Assembly (NCBI RefSeq): GCF_900111765.1
Contig: NZ_FOIB01000002.1
Span: forward strand, 124,001 to 188,000
Direction of reading: 5' to 3'
DNA length: 64,000 nt
Source: Myxococcus fulvus
Lineage (GTDB): Bacteria; Myxococcota; Myxococcia; Myxococcales; Myxococcaceae
Shown: piece by piece, positions 8,063 through 17,800 of the stretch
Layout: every line of letters begins with the position of its first letter
How positions within the stretch are numbered: position 1 is the stretch's first letter
Notes under the pieces: model-generated
Database searches by the model: none
The model's input: only the letters and a program-made list of their open reading frames with translations
What the model was told of the DNA's origin: nothing
Translations under genes and position numbers: made by a program

Positions 8063-10504
8063 CTACTCCGCGCGCAGGACGACGATGGTCCGCTCCGGCA
8101 CCCCGTAGGTCGCCCCCGTCACCGGGGACGGCGCGTCCAGCCACGAGTTGCCCGTGGCCCGCGGGTCCAGGCCCGTGGCGGACAGGTACTCGGGGCTGTC
8201 GAAGTACGCCTGCGTGTCGATGAGCCGCTTCCACTGGCGCCCGGGCGGCAGGGTGAACTCCACCGCGCGCGGCTCCATGTTGATGAGCACCACCAGCTCC
8301 GGGCCGTGCGTCGTGTCCGGGTAGTGCATCATCAACTGCTTGGTGTCCCAGCCCACCTCCTCGCTGTTCTGTGCGCTCTTCCACACCAGCGGCGAGCCCT
8401 TCTCGTAGCCGGGCGGCGCGAAGGCGTAGGAGTGCTCCTTGCGCAGGCGGATGGCGGCCTTGACGAACTCGTACATCCGGTGGCGCTCGTCACGCGCGAG
8501 GTATGCGCCCCACTGGTACCAGTTGAACGGGTTGTCCGCGCGCGTGGAGTAGGCGTTGTTGTTGCCCAGCTGCGTGCGCATCCACTCGTCGCCGCCCAGA
8601 ATCATGGGCGTGCCGTGGCTGACCATCATCGCCATGAAGGCGTTGCGCATCATCTGCCGGCGCATGCTCTCCGCGCGCGCGTCGCCGATGGGGCCCCAGT
8701 TGCGCGAGCGGTTGTGGTCCTCGCCGCTGACCTTGTCGCAGAAGGGGCTGTTGGGCGTGTCGCAGCACACCGGGTTGAGCGGGCCGCACTTGTTCTGCTT
8801 CACCTCGTACGCGAACAAGTCATAGAGCGTGAAGCCGTCGTGCACGGTGATGAAGTTCATCGAGTGGTACGGCCGGCGCCCGTTGCGCTCGTACCACTCC
8901 TTGCTGCCGTACATCAGGAACGCGCCGTCCGCGGAGCCGGGGCGCCCGCACAGCGAGCCCTCGTTGGAGTTGAGCTTCCAGTCGTCGCGGTTGATGAACG
9001 CGCGCCACCAGTCACGGAAGCGGCCATTCCACTCGTACCAGCCGTTGCCCGGCTGGGTGAGCGAGTTGGGGAACTCGCCCATGGGCATGCAGTACCAGCC
9101 GCCCGCGCTCCAGGGCTCCGCGATGATGCGGGTGTTGTACTTCTGGAGCACCGGGTCGTCGATGATCTCCTGCAGCACCGTGTTCTTCGGGTCGTCCCAG
9201 CGGTTGTAGTCCTGATCCCTCTCACCCAGGATGGGCGCCAGGTCGAAGCGGAAGCCGTCCACGTGCAGCTCTTCGACGTAGAAGCGCAGGCTGTCGATGA
9301 TGAGCTTGCGCATGGGGCGGTGGTTGGGCCGCGTCTGGTTGCCCACGCCCGTGTTGTTCCAGTACGTGCGCCGGTCGCCGTTGAGCCCGTAGTACGCCTG
9401 GTTGTCGATGCCGCGGAACGAGTACAGGCCCGCGACCTCCGCCGGATCCAACGAGTCCAGCGGCTCACCGGGCAGCACGTCGTCGGACTCCAGCTTCTCG
9501 CGCCACAGCCCGCCCTCGCCGGTGTGGTTGTAGACGACGTCGACGATGACCTCGATGTCGCGCTTGTGCAGCTCCTCCACCATCCACTTGAACTCGTCGA
9601 TGACCTGGTGGGGCAGCTTGTGCGCGGCGTAGGAGACCTCCGGCGCGAAGAAGTTGATGGTCTGGTAGCCCCAGTAGCCGCCATCCAGCGGCTTCTCGTG
9701 GATGGGGAGCAGCTCCACGGCGGTGATGCCCAGGTCCTTGAAGTAGTCGGCCTTCTCGCCCATGCCCCGGTAGGTGCCCGGGAAGCGCACGCCGCTGGCC
9801 GGGTCCGCGGTGAAGCCCTTGGCGTGGACCTCGTAGACGATGAGGTCCTGCCACTTGTGGCCCGCCCACTGCTCGTCCTCGCGGTTGGCGCGGTACTGCC
9901 GCTCCACCTCGCCCCACGTGTATCCGCTCTGCACCAGCACGCTCTTGGCGGAGGCCGCGTACGTCACCTCGTTGCGCGCGGGGCCGCTGGCGGTGCTGCC
10001 CTTGCTCCAGTCGTGGTCGCGGTGCAGCGCCTTCGAGTACGGGTCCGTCAAGAGCTTGTTCGGATTGAAGCGGTTGCCATACACGTCCGCGTCCGAGCGG
10101 AAGCCGTGGATGGAGCCGGGGAACCAGCGCGGGTCGAACTCCCAGTTGGGGCCCCAGGCGCGAAAGCCGTAGTGCTGCCCCAGACCCACGCCCTCCACGT
10201 AGACGTTCCACACGTCCCCGTAGCGGGTGAGCTGATACGTGCGCGAGGGCGAGTTCACCTCCGGGTCGTCGAACAGGAGCAGCTCGATGCGCGTCGCGTT
10301 CTCCGAGTACAGGGCGAAGTTGACACCCTGATCCACGAAGGTGGCGCCCATGTGCTTCAGGGACTCCACGTCCTCCACCGTGTAGCTCGGGGCACGCGCC
10401 TCGCTGTGATACAGCCGGACGTAATCGCTCTCGCTGCACCCGAGGGCGAACAGCAGCGAGACCAGGGTCATGCCCCTCGGAAGGGACCAGCGGGGAGTGC
10501 TCAT
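8063..10504 (-). CDS. Lipoprotein isoamylase / glycogen-debranching enzyme (GlgX-like GH13)
   Basis: 813 residues. The ATG at 10504 gives a lipoprotein signal (LLFALGC, Cys about 19). A CBM48-type domain (about 45-160, VNFALYSENATRIELLLFDD, GFRAWGPNWEF) precedes a GH13 isoamylase-type barrel. Catalytic elements are DVVYNHTGEG (region I), Asp in VDGFRFDLAP (about 419), Glu in RIIAEPWSAGG (about 463) and Asp in FITVHDGFTLYD (about 552). Known members hydrolyse alpha-1,6 branches of glycogen or amylopectin; this copy is exported, unlike cytoplasmic GlgX. A Cys-containing insert (VCCDTPNSPFC) follows the third acid and could be disulfide-bonded. It heads the minus-strand arm; the porin gene begins 39 bp downstream. 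It is transcribed divergently from the importer. Confidence 0.95.
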   Translation of the reverse strand: MSTPRWSLPRGMTLVSLLFALGCSESDYVRLYHSEARAPSYTVEDVESLKHMGATFVDQGVNFALYSENATRIELLLFDDPEVNSPSRTYQLTRYGDVWNVYVEGVGLGQHYGFRAWGPNWEFDPRWFPGSIHGFRSDADVYGNRFNPNKLLTDPYSKALHRDHDWSKGSTASGPARNEVTYAASAKSVLVQSGYTWGEVERQYRANREDEQWAGHKWQDLIVYEVHAKGFTADPASGVRFPGTYRGMGEKADYFKDLGITAVELLPIHEKPLDGGYWGYQTINFFAPEVSYAAHKLPHQVIDEFKWMVEELHKRDIEVIVDVVYNHTGEGGLWREKLESDDVLPGEPLDSLDPAEVAGLYSFRGIDNQAYYGLNGDRRTYWNNTGVGNQTRPNHRPMRKLIIDSLRFYVEELHVDGFRFDLAPILGERDQDYNRWDDPKNTVLQEIIDDPVLQKYNTRIIAEPWSAGGWYCMPMGEFPNSLTQPGNGWYEWNGRFRDWWRAFINRDDWKLNSNEGSLCGRPGSADGAFLMYGSKEWYERNGRRPYHSMNFITVHDGFTLYDLFAYEVKQNKCGPLNPVCCDTPNSPFCDKVSGEDHNRSRNWGPIGDARAESMRRQMMRNAFMAMMVSHGTPMILGGDEWMRTQLGNNNAYSTRADNPFNWYQWGAYLARDERHRMYEFVKAAIRLRKEHSYAFAPPGYEKGSPLVWKSAQNSEEVGWDTKQLMMHYPDTTHGPELVVLINMEPRAVEFTLPPGRQWKRLIDTQAYFDSPEYLSATGLDPRATGNSWLDAPSPVTGATYGVPERTIVVLRAE

Positions 10505-10739
10505 GCGGTGGGGTAGACCTCGACGAACCAGGTGCCGGCTTCCATAACAAGCGACTTCCAGGGCTGACAAGGCGGCCATCCCCGCCCCGTCCCCCTCCGG
10601 GCATTGGTACGGCCGCCGGAAACTTCCGGATGACTTCCATCGAAAATAACGCACTGCGCCCAACCGGGGAGGTTTGGGGAAAGCGCGAGGCTCCGGGTAA
10701 GGTGCGCGGCCGTTCTCCCCCCATTTTTTCGAGAGCGTC
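10505..10739. promoter_or_regulatory. Divergent promoter region of the alpha-glucan locus with candidate operator
   Basis: 235-bp spacer between the divergent isoamylase and malK starts; both arms must be driven from here. It contains a 14-bp palindrome, CCGGAA-AC-TTCCGG, at 10616-10629, and an AT-rich patch at 10640-10650. No regulator gene adjoins the locus, so the palindrome is only a candidate operator by position and symmetry. Confidence 0.5.
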
Positions 10740-11828
10740 TTGTCCGAAGTCACCCTGAACGGCATCAAGAAGTCGTTTGGCTCCAACCTCATCGTGAAGG
10801 GCGTGGACCTTCAGGTGGGTCAGGGCGAGTTCCTGGTCATGGTGGGCCCGTCCGGCTGCGGGAAGACGACGCTCCTGCGGCTCATCGCGGGGCTGGAGCA
10901 GGTGGACGCCGGCGACGTGAGCATCGGCGGCAAGCGGGTCAACGACGTGGCGCCACGCGACCGTGACGTGGCGATGGTGTTCCAGTCGTACGCGCTCTAC
11001 CCGCACATGACGGTGCGCGAGAACCTGGCCTTCGGCCTGACGCTGCGAAAGCTCCCCCAGGCGGAGATCGACTCGCGCGTGGCGGAGGTCGCCTCGATGC
11101 TGGAGCTGGGGCACCTGCTGGAGCGCAAGCCCAAGGCACTGTCGGGTGGACAACGTCAGCGCGTGGCCATGGGCCGCGCCATCGTCCGGCGGCCCCAGGT
11201 GTTCCTCTTCGACGAGCCCCTGTCCAACCTGGACACGGCGCTGCGCGTGCAGATGCGCGGGGAGCTGGCGCGGCTGCACCGCCGGCTGGGCGCGACGATG
11301 ATCTACGTCACGCACGACCAAGTGGAGGCCATGACGCTGGCCACCCGCGTGGCCGTCTTCAACGGCGGCGTGTTGCAGCAGGTGGGCCCGCCGCTGGAGC
11401 TCTACAACCGCCCGGCCAACCGGTTCGTGGCGGGCTTCTTGGGCTCGCCGGCGATGAACTTCCTGGAGGCCCGGCGCGACGGCGGGAGCCTCGTGGGCAA
11501 GGGCTTCACCCTGCTGAGCCCGCAGGACCTGCCCGCTGGAGGTGAGCGGGTGCTGGTGGGCTTGAGGCCTCAAGATTTGCGCGTGGCGGCGCTGGGGCCC
11601 CTGTCCGGCACGGTGGACGCGGTGGAGCGGCTGGGGTTCGACGGTTACGCCTTCGTCACGACGGAGGCGGGCCCGGTGGCCGCGCGTTTCGACAAGGGCA
11701 CCCACGTCTCGGTGGGGGACAAGGTGGCGCTCGCGCCCGTCGCCGACGCGCTGCATGTCTTCAGCGAGGACGGCGCCGTGGCCCTGCGCCATCCCACCCA
11801 GCGCGAGACGCTGGAGGTGGCGTCTTGA
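10740..11828 (+). CDS. malK: Sugar ABC transporter ATPase (MalK/UgpC family)
   Basis: 362 residues, the usual length for the MalK/MsmK group. It energises import through the MalF/MalG permeases at the inner membrane. Walker A GPSGCGKTT (about 36-44), Q-loop FQSYALYPHMTVREN, ABC signature LSGGQRQRVAMGRA, Walker B VFLFDEPLSNLD and H-loop VTHDQVEAMTLA are all present. The C-terminal third is the TOBE/regulatory region (VLVGLRPQDLRV). The start is TTG at 10740, with only a weak ribosome site. Its TGA overlaps the TTG start of the next gene, implying translational coupling. Substrate is inferred from the neighbouring glucan hydrolases. Confidence 0.95.
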   Translation: MSEVTLNGIKKSFGSNLIVKGVDLQVGQGEFLVMVGPSGCGKTTLLRLIAGLEQVDAGDVSIGGKRVNDVAPRDRDVAMVFQSYALYPHMTVRENLAFGLTLRKLPQAEIDSRVAEVASMLELGHLLERKPKALSGGQRQRVAMGRAIVRRPQVFLFDEPLSNLDTALRVQMRGELARLHRRLGATMIYVTHDQVEAMTLATRVAVFNGGVLQQVGPPLELYNRPANRFVAGFLGSPAMNFLEARRDGGSLVGKGFTLLSPQDLPAGGERVLVGLRPQDLRVAALGPLSGTVDAVERLGFDGYAFVTTEAGPVAARFDKGTHVSVGDKVALAPVADALHVFSEDGAVALRHPTQRETLEVAS

Positions 11829-13999
11829 GGAGACTCTGCGCCCTGGTGCTCCTCGCGGCGGCCTGGTGCGCGCACGCGGCGGAAGGCCCGGCGCCCCTCA
11901 AGCTGTGGCACGCGTACCGGGGCGGTGAGGAGACGGCGCTGCTGGAGGCGACGAACCTCTTCACGAAGGAGACGGGCGTGCGGGTGGACCTGCTCGCCCT
12001 TCCCTATGACGCCTACGGGGCCAAGCTGACCAACGCCATCCCGCATGGCGCGGGCCCGGACGTCTTCATCTTCAACCACGAGCGGCTGCGCAACTTCCAC
12101 TCGCAGAACCTGGTGGCGCCCACCACGGGCCCCTTCCAGCGCGCGGACTACTTCGCCAACACAGTGGAGGCGCTGGAGGTGGATGGCCAGGTGTTCGGCT
12201 ATCCGATGTCGCTCAAGTCGCTGGCGCTCTACGTCAACACGAAGCTCGTCCCCCGGCCGCCCGCGACGACGGCGGAGCTGCTGGCGCTGTTGCCCACGCT
12301 GTCCAACCCCGCGGAGGGCCGCTTCGGCCTCGCGTACGAGAGCGGGGACTTCTACTTCCACGCGCCCTTCCTCTTCGGCTTCGACGGCAAGCTCTTCGAC
12401 GAGGCGGGCAAGGCGAGCTTCGACACGCCGGGCATGGCGCGCTCGCTGGCGTTCGTGAAGAAGCTCCAGGACGAGAAGCTGATGCCCCAGGAGGTGAGCG
12501 GGGCGCTGGTGAAGACGCTCTTCAACGACGGCCGCGCGGCGATGATCATCAGCGGCCCCTGGTTCGCGGGGGAGATTGCCCCGTCGGTGTCCTACCGCGT
12601 GGTGGCGCTGCCCACGGTGAGCGAGACGGGCACGCCCCTGCGTCCCTTCCTGGGCGTGGAGGCCGCGTTCGTCTCGGCCCGCACGGAGCAGGCGCCGCGG
12701 GCACACCAGCTGGCGCGATTCCTGTCGCTGGGCGAGGCGTCCCGGGTGCGCACCACGGTGGGCCGGCAGATTCCGGCGGACGTGCAGGCGTACCAGCTCC
12801 AGGCGGTGAAGCACGACACGCTCATCTCGTCGTTCCGCGAGGCGGCGGTGAACGCCACGCCCATGCCCAACACGCTGGAGATGGCCCGCGTGTGGGAGCC
12901 GATGAAGCTCACCCTGCGCGCGGTGCTCCAGGGCGGCGCCCAGCCCGAGGACGCGGGCGCGCTGGCGGACCGCCGCTACCGCGCGCTGCACCGCGAGCGC
13001 CCCCCCGAGGCCAACCCCGTGCCCTGGCTGGGGCTCGCGGGGGTCATGGCGCTGGGTGGCACCGCGTGGGTGCTGCGCCGGCCCGCGCCGGGGATGACCT
13101 TCCGGCAGCGCTACCCGGACGTGGCCCGCGCGGCGAGGTACGTGGCGCCCGCGGCGGTGGGCCTGCTGGTGCTGGTGTTCATCCCGTTCTCGGTGGGCCT
13201 GGGCCTGTCGCTGTTCCACCACGACGCGGGCCAGTACACCTTCGTGGGCCTGGCCAACTTCGTCGACATCCTGGCCAGCCGTGGCTACAGCATCACCGAG
13301 CCGCTCTCGTTCTACTTCACGCTGGTGGTGACGCTGCTGTGGGCGGCGGTGAACGTGGTGCTGCACGTGAGCATCGGCCTGGGGCTGGCGCTCTTGCTCA
13401 AGGACCCGCTGCTCAAGCTGCGCGGCGTGTACCGGGTGCTGCTCATCATCCCGTGGGCGGTGCCCAACTACATCACCGCGCTGATGTGGAAGGGCATGTT
13501 CCACCAGCAGTTCGGAGCCATCAACGGGCTGCTCGTGGCGCTGGGGCTGGAGCCGGTGAGCTGGTTCACGCGCTTCTCCACCGCGTTCGCGGCCAACGTG
13601 GCCACCAACACGTGGCTGGGCTTCCCCTTCATGATGGTGGTGGCGCTGGGCGCGCTGCAGTCGATTCCTCCGGAGCTCTACGAGGCCGCGGAGGTGGACG
13701 GGGCCAGTCGCTGGACGCAGTTCCGGCACATCACCCTGCCCCTGCTCAAGCCCGCCATGCTGCCCGCGGTCATCCTGGGCAGCGTGTGGACGTTCAACAT
13801 GTTCAACATCATCTACCTGGTGTCCGGAGGCGAGCCGGGCGGCGCCACCGACATCCTGGTCTCCGAGGCGTTCCGCTGGGCCTTCCAGCGCAACGAGCAG
13901 TACGGCTTCGCCGCCGCGTACTCGGTGCTCATCTTCGTGGTGCTCCTGGGCTGGTCGGTCTTCACCAAGCGGATGATGCGCACCGAGGAGGCGGCGTGA
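11825..13999 (+). CDS. Fused periplasmic binding protein and permease (MalE-MalF fusion)
   Basis: 724 residues, about the sum of a binding protein and a permease. Signal-like segment 1-19 (LCALVLLAAAWCAHA); family-1 solute-binding domain about 25-385 (LKLWHAYRGGEE, GPDVFIFNHERL, AAMIISGPWFAGEI); a hydrophobic helix near 398-415 (WLGLAGVMALGGTAWVL); then a MalF-type permease with several membrane helices. The EAA loop that docks on MalK is EAAEVDGASRWTQFRHITLP near residue 622. In most bacteria these are separate polypeptides, so here the receptor is tethered to the channel. Frame is continuous across the junction. Start is TTG at 11825, overlapping malK. It is followed by malG with an ATGA overlap. 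Confidence 0.93.
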   Translation: MRRLCALVLLAAAWCAHAAEGPAPLKLWHAYRGGEETALLEATNLFTKETGVRVDLLALPYDAYGAKLTNAIPHGAGPDVFIFNHERLRNFHSQNLVAPTTGPFQRADYFANTVEALEVDGQVFGYPMSLKSLALYVNTKLVPRPPATTAELLALLPTLSNPAEGRFGLAYESGDFYFHAPFLFGFDGKLFDEAGKASFDTPGMARSLAFVKKLQDEKLMPQEVSGALVKTLFNDGRAAMIISGPWFAGEIAPSVSYRVVALPTVSETGTPLRPFLGVEAAFVSARTEQAPRAHQLARFLSLGEASRVRTTVGRQIPADVQAYQLQAVKHDTLISSFREAAVNATPMPNTLEMARVWEPMKLTLRAVLQGGAQPEDAGALADRRYRALHRERPPEANPVPWLGLAGVMALGGTAWVLRRPAPGMTFRQRYPDVARAARYVAPAAVGLLVLVFIPFSVGLGLSLFHHDAGQYTFVGLANFVDILASRGYSITEPLSFYFTLVVTLLWAAVNVVLHVSIGLGLALLLKDPLLKLRGVYRVLLIIPWAVPNYITALMWKGMFHQQFGAINGLLVALGLEPVSWFTRFSTAFAANVATNTWLGFPFMMVVALGALQSIPPELYEAAEVDGASRWTQFRHITLPLLKPAMLPAVILGSVWTFNMFNIIYLVSGGEPGGATDILVSEAFRWAFQRNEQYGFAAAYSVLIFVVLLGWSVFTKRMMRTEEAA

Positions 14000-14847
14000 T
14001 GAAGAAGCCCTCGGGCCTGAAGATGGCCTTCATCCACGCCGGGCTGAGCCTGATGTGCATGGTGACGCTCTACCCGGTGCTCTGGGTGGTGAAGATGGCG
14101 CTGTCGCCGTCGGATGGCCTGTCGCTCACGGCGAATCCCTTCCCGGACGCGGTGACGTTCGACCACTTCCGGGAGGTGCTGCTGAGCACCGACGTGCATG
14201 GCCGGTGGGTGTTCGGCCGGCAGGTGCTCTCGAGCATCATCGTGTCCGGCGCGACGACGGTGGTGGGGCTGACGCTGGCGGTGACGGCGGCGTACGCGCT
14301 GTCGCGCTTCCGCTTCCCGGGGAAGGAGGGCGGCATGCAGGCGCTGCTCATCACCCAGATGTTCCCGGCGACGCTGATGCTGGTGCCCATCTACAGCATC
14401 CTGCAGAAGCTGCGGCTGCTCGACAGCCTCACCGGGCTGGTGCTGGTGTACGCCACCACCGCCCTGCCCTTCTGCATCTGGATGTTGAAGGGCTATTTCG
14501 ACACGCTGCCGCGCGAGTTGGAGGAAGCGGCGGTGATGGACGGGGCCTCGCCCCTCCAGGTGTTCCTCCGTGTGGTGCTGCCGCTGGCCCGCCCCGCGCT
14601 GGCCGTGACGGCGCTGTTCTCCTTCATGACGGCGTGGAACGAGTTCGTCCTCGCCGCCACGCTGATAAACGACCCGACCCGCTTCACCCTGCCCGTCGCC
14701 CTCCAGCGGTACGTGGGCGAGTACAAGGTGGAGTGGGGCAAGTTCGCCGCCTGCGCGCTCGTGGTGTCCGCGCCGGTCATGGCTTTGTTCTTCGCTCTCC
14801 AGAAGCACCTCGTCGGCGGGTTGACCGCCGGCGGCGTCAAGGGGTGA
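13999..14847 (+). CDS. malG: Sugar ABC transporter permease (MalG type)
   Basis: 282 residues, the second inner-membrane permease of the importer. Helices include LKMAFIHAGLSLMCMVTLYP at the N-terminus and LTGLVLVYATTALPFCIWML in the middle. The EAA motif (EEAAVMDGASPLQVFLRVVL) contacts the ATPase. The ATG at 13999 overlaps the preceding TGA, so translation is coupled. With MalK and the MalE-MalF fusion it completes a type I importer. The repeat lipoprotein gene starts 6 bp after its stop codon. Confidence 0.95.
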   Translation: MKKPSGLKMAFIHAGLSLMCMVTLYPVLWVVKMALSPSDGLSLTANPFPDAVTFDHFREVLLSTDVHGRWVFGRQVLSSIIVSGATTVVGLTLAVTAAYALSRFRFPGKEGGMQALLITQMFPATLMLVPIYSILQKLRLLDSLTGLVLVYATTALPFCIWMLKGYFDTLPRELEEAAVMDGASPLQVFLRVVLPLARPALAVTALFSFMTAWNEFVLAATLINDPTRFTLPVALQRYVGEYKVEWGKFAACALVVSAPVMALFFALQKHLVGGLTAGGVKG

Positions 14848-14853
14848 TGGCCG

Positions 14854-17800
14854 ATGTCCCGTTGTCTGCGGTCCCTTCTTCTCGTGTTGCCGTTGCTCGC
14901 CGTGGCCTGTGGTGATGACAAGGAGGGCAATCAGCCCTCCGAGCAGACCGCGCCCACCGTGAGGGAAATCACCCCCTCGGGCGGTCCCATCGCGGGCAAC
15001 ACGCTCATCAATGTCTACGGGTCCGGCTTCAAGGACGGCGCGAAGCTCTACCTCGGCGAGCAGGAAGCCCTGCGCGTCGTGGTGGTCAACGCGTTCCGCA
15101 TCTATGGCTACTCGCCCACGGCGACCACCGCGCAGGTGGACGTGCGGGTGGTGAACCCCGACGGCGCCTACGGCGTGCTGGTGAAGGGCTTCACCTACGA
15201 GGGCCCGCCGGGCAGGAACATCGACCAGGCGGAGGTCATCAACGGCAACACGGAGGCGGTCAGCGGCGGCCAGCCGGTGGGCGTGCTGGTGCGCGGCGCC
15301 ATCACCGTGGCGGGCCTGACGCGCGGCGTGGGCCAGGGCGGAGGGGTGCGCGCGCAGGTGGGCTTCGCGCCCGCGGACTCGGCGCTGCTCCAGCAGGACA
15401 GCTACACCTGGGAGGAGGCCACGTACGAGGGCGACTCCGACAGCGGAGAGGCGGACATCTACAAGGGCAACGTGCTGCTCCAGCCGGCCATCGGCGGGGA
15501 GAGCCGCGAGTGGGTCATCACGATTCGCTTCTCCATCGACGGCGGCACCACGTGGGTGATGGCGGACGGCGACGGCATGGCCAACGGCGTGGCGGAGAAC
15601 ATGCTGCGCCGGGTGTTCATCTCCCGGCCGCGCGTGGACTACTGCAAGCTGGGCCCCGACGGGAACCGCGCCAACCCGGAGCTGTTCTACCGCCCCACGG
15701 ACACCACGCTGCTCAAGGTGGCAGGCCAGGTGTACGCGGCGGGCATCACCCAGGGCGCCGGCGCGGGCTCGGGGCTGGTGGCGCAGCTGGGCTACGGTCC
15801 GGTGGACTCGGACCCGCGCGACTCCGCGGCGTGGACGTGGATTCCGGCCGTCTACAAGGCCGAGCACGGCAACAACGACGAGTGGGAGGCGGAGCTGCCC
15901 AACCCCGGCACCGAGGGCCAGTACAAGCTCGCCTTCCGCTTCAGCATCAGTGAGAACGCCTGGCGCGTGTGCGACGCGGACGGCGTCAACGACAGCACCG
16001 AGGGCGAGCTGACGTTCAGCCTGGCCAAACTGGGCACGCTCACCGTGGGCACCGAGGCGCCGAAGCCGCCGGTGAGCTGGTGCAAGATTGGCGAGGACCA
16101 GAAGGACCCCGAGGTCATCAACTACCAGACCACGCAGACGTCGGGCTTCAAGACCGTCTACGCGCAGGTCCACATGCCGGGGGTGACGGACAAGGTGGGC
16201 GCGGGCCCGGGCCTGTCCGGTCAGCTCGGCTGGGGTCCCGCGGGCGAGGACCCGCGCACCTCGCAGCTGTGGAACTGGTCCACGGCGCTGGCGTTCAACA
16301 AGGATAACTTCCAGGTCAACGACGAGTGGAAGGCCACGCTGCCCAACCCGGGCACCAACGGCGAGTACCGCTACGCGGTGCGCTTCAGCGGCAACGGCGG
16401 CCCGGTGCGCGTGTGCGACGGCAACGGCGTGGATGACGGCGGCCAGGAGTTCGAGCTGGACAAGCTGGGCCAGCTCACCGTCACCGGCGAGGTGGTGGTG
16501 CCCAAGGTCATCGGCTTCTGCAAGCTGGGGCCCTCGGACAACCCCAACCCGGAGACGGTGACGTACGCGGCGGGCGCCGCGGCCACCCGCAAGGTGCTGG
16601 CGCAGGTGTTCGTGCAGGGCGTGACGACGGGCGCGGGCGCGGGCACGGGCATCGTGGGGCAGCTGGGCTGGGGCCCCGCGGGTGAGAACCCGGCCACGTC
16701 CGCGCAGTGGAACTGGGCGACGACGGCCGCCTACAAGGACGAGTCCGGCAACAACGACCAGTTCGAGACCACCCTGCCCAACCCCGGCGCGGTGGGCAGC
16801 TACCGCTTCACCTACCGCTTCAAGGTGAATGACGGCGCGTACCTGCTGTGCGACTCGGACGGAAACAGCGGCGGGGCCACGGGCTTCGACCCGACGAAGA
16901 CGGGCACGCTCACCGTGAGCGCGGCGCAGGACATCTCCGTCAACTGGTGCAAGCTGGGCGGCGAGTCCAACGGTCCGCCCCCCAGCGAGGTGTACCAGGT
17001 GGGTCAGGCCCCCATCGACATCTACGCCCAGGTCTACATGGAGGGCGTCACCCCGGGCACGGGCGGCGGCACCGGCATCCAGGGCGAGGTGGGCTACGGC
17101 CCGGAGACGGACGAGCCGACCGCGGCGAGCTGGCAGTGGACCACCACGGGGGTTGCGTTCAACCGTGAGTCCGGTGGCGGCAACAACGACGAGTGGAAGG
17201 CCGCGCTGCCCAACCCGGGCACGGTGGGCCGCTACAAGTTCGCCATCCGCTTCAACGTGAACGGCGGCGCGTACCGCTACTGCGACGCGGATGGGCTCGA
17301 CAACGGCTTCACGCTCGAGCAGGCCGGCACGCTGACGGTGCAGGCGCCGACGGCGGCGGACTTCTGCCGGCTGCAGAGCGTGAGCGGGACGACGGTGGGC
17401 AGCGGCGACGCCGTCTCCGTGACGGGCCGGGTGCGCCTCGCGGGCGTCACCAACGGCGCGGGCGCGGGCACGGGGCTCCAGGTGCAGGTGGGCCTGGGCA
17501 ACGCGGACGTGGACGCGTCCACCACCCCGGCCTCCTTCACCTGGAAGGCCGCGACCTACGCGCGGGAGGCCGAGGGTGAGGCGGACACGGACGAGTTCAC
17601 CGCGGAGCTGCGGCCGGCCTACACCACGGCCCGGGCGGTCAGCCTGCGCTACAGCACGGACGGCTCGGCCTGGACGTACTGCGACAAGGACGGCAGCGAC
17701 GTGGGCGGCTACAGCCAGGGCCAGCAGCACGCCCTCACCGTGGGCAACCACTCCGGCATCGACTACTGCCGCCTGCAGTGGCCCCGGAAGCTCAGCGACC

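Noticed and set aside
6560..10516. Very long open frame on the plus strand opposite the amylase, porin and isoamylase genes
   Set aside because: It is the complement of genuine genes with clear catalytic motifs. Its composition (Arg, His, Val, Ala-rich) is what GC-biased third positions produce on the opposite strand.
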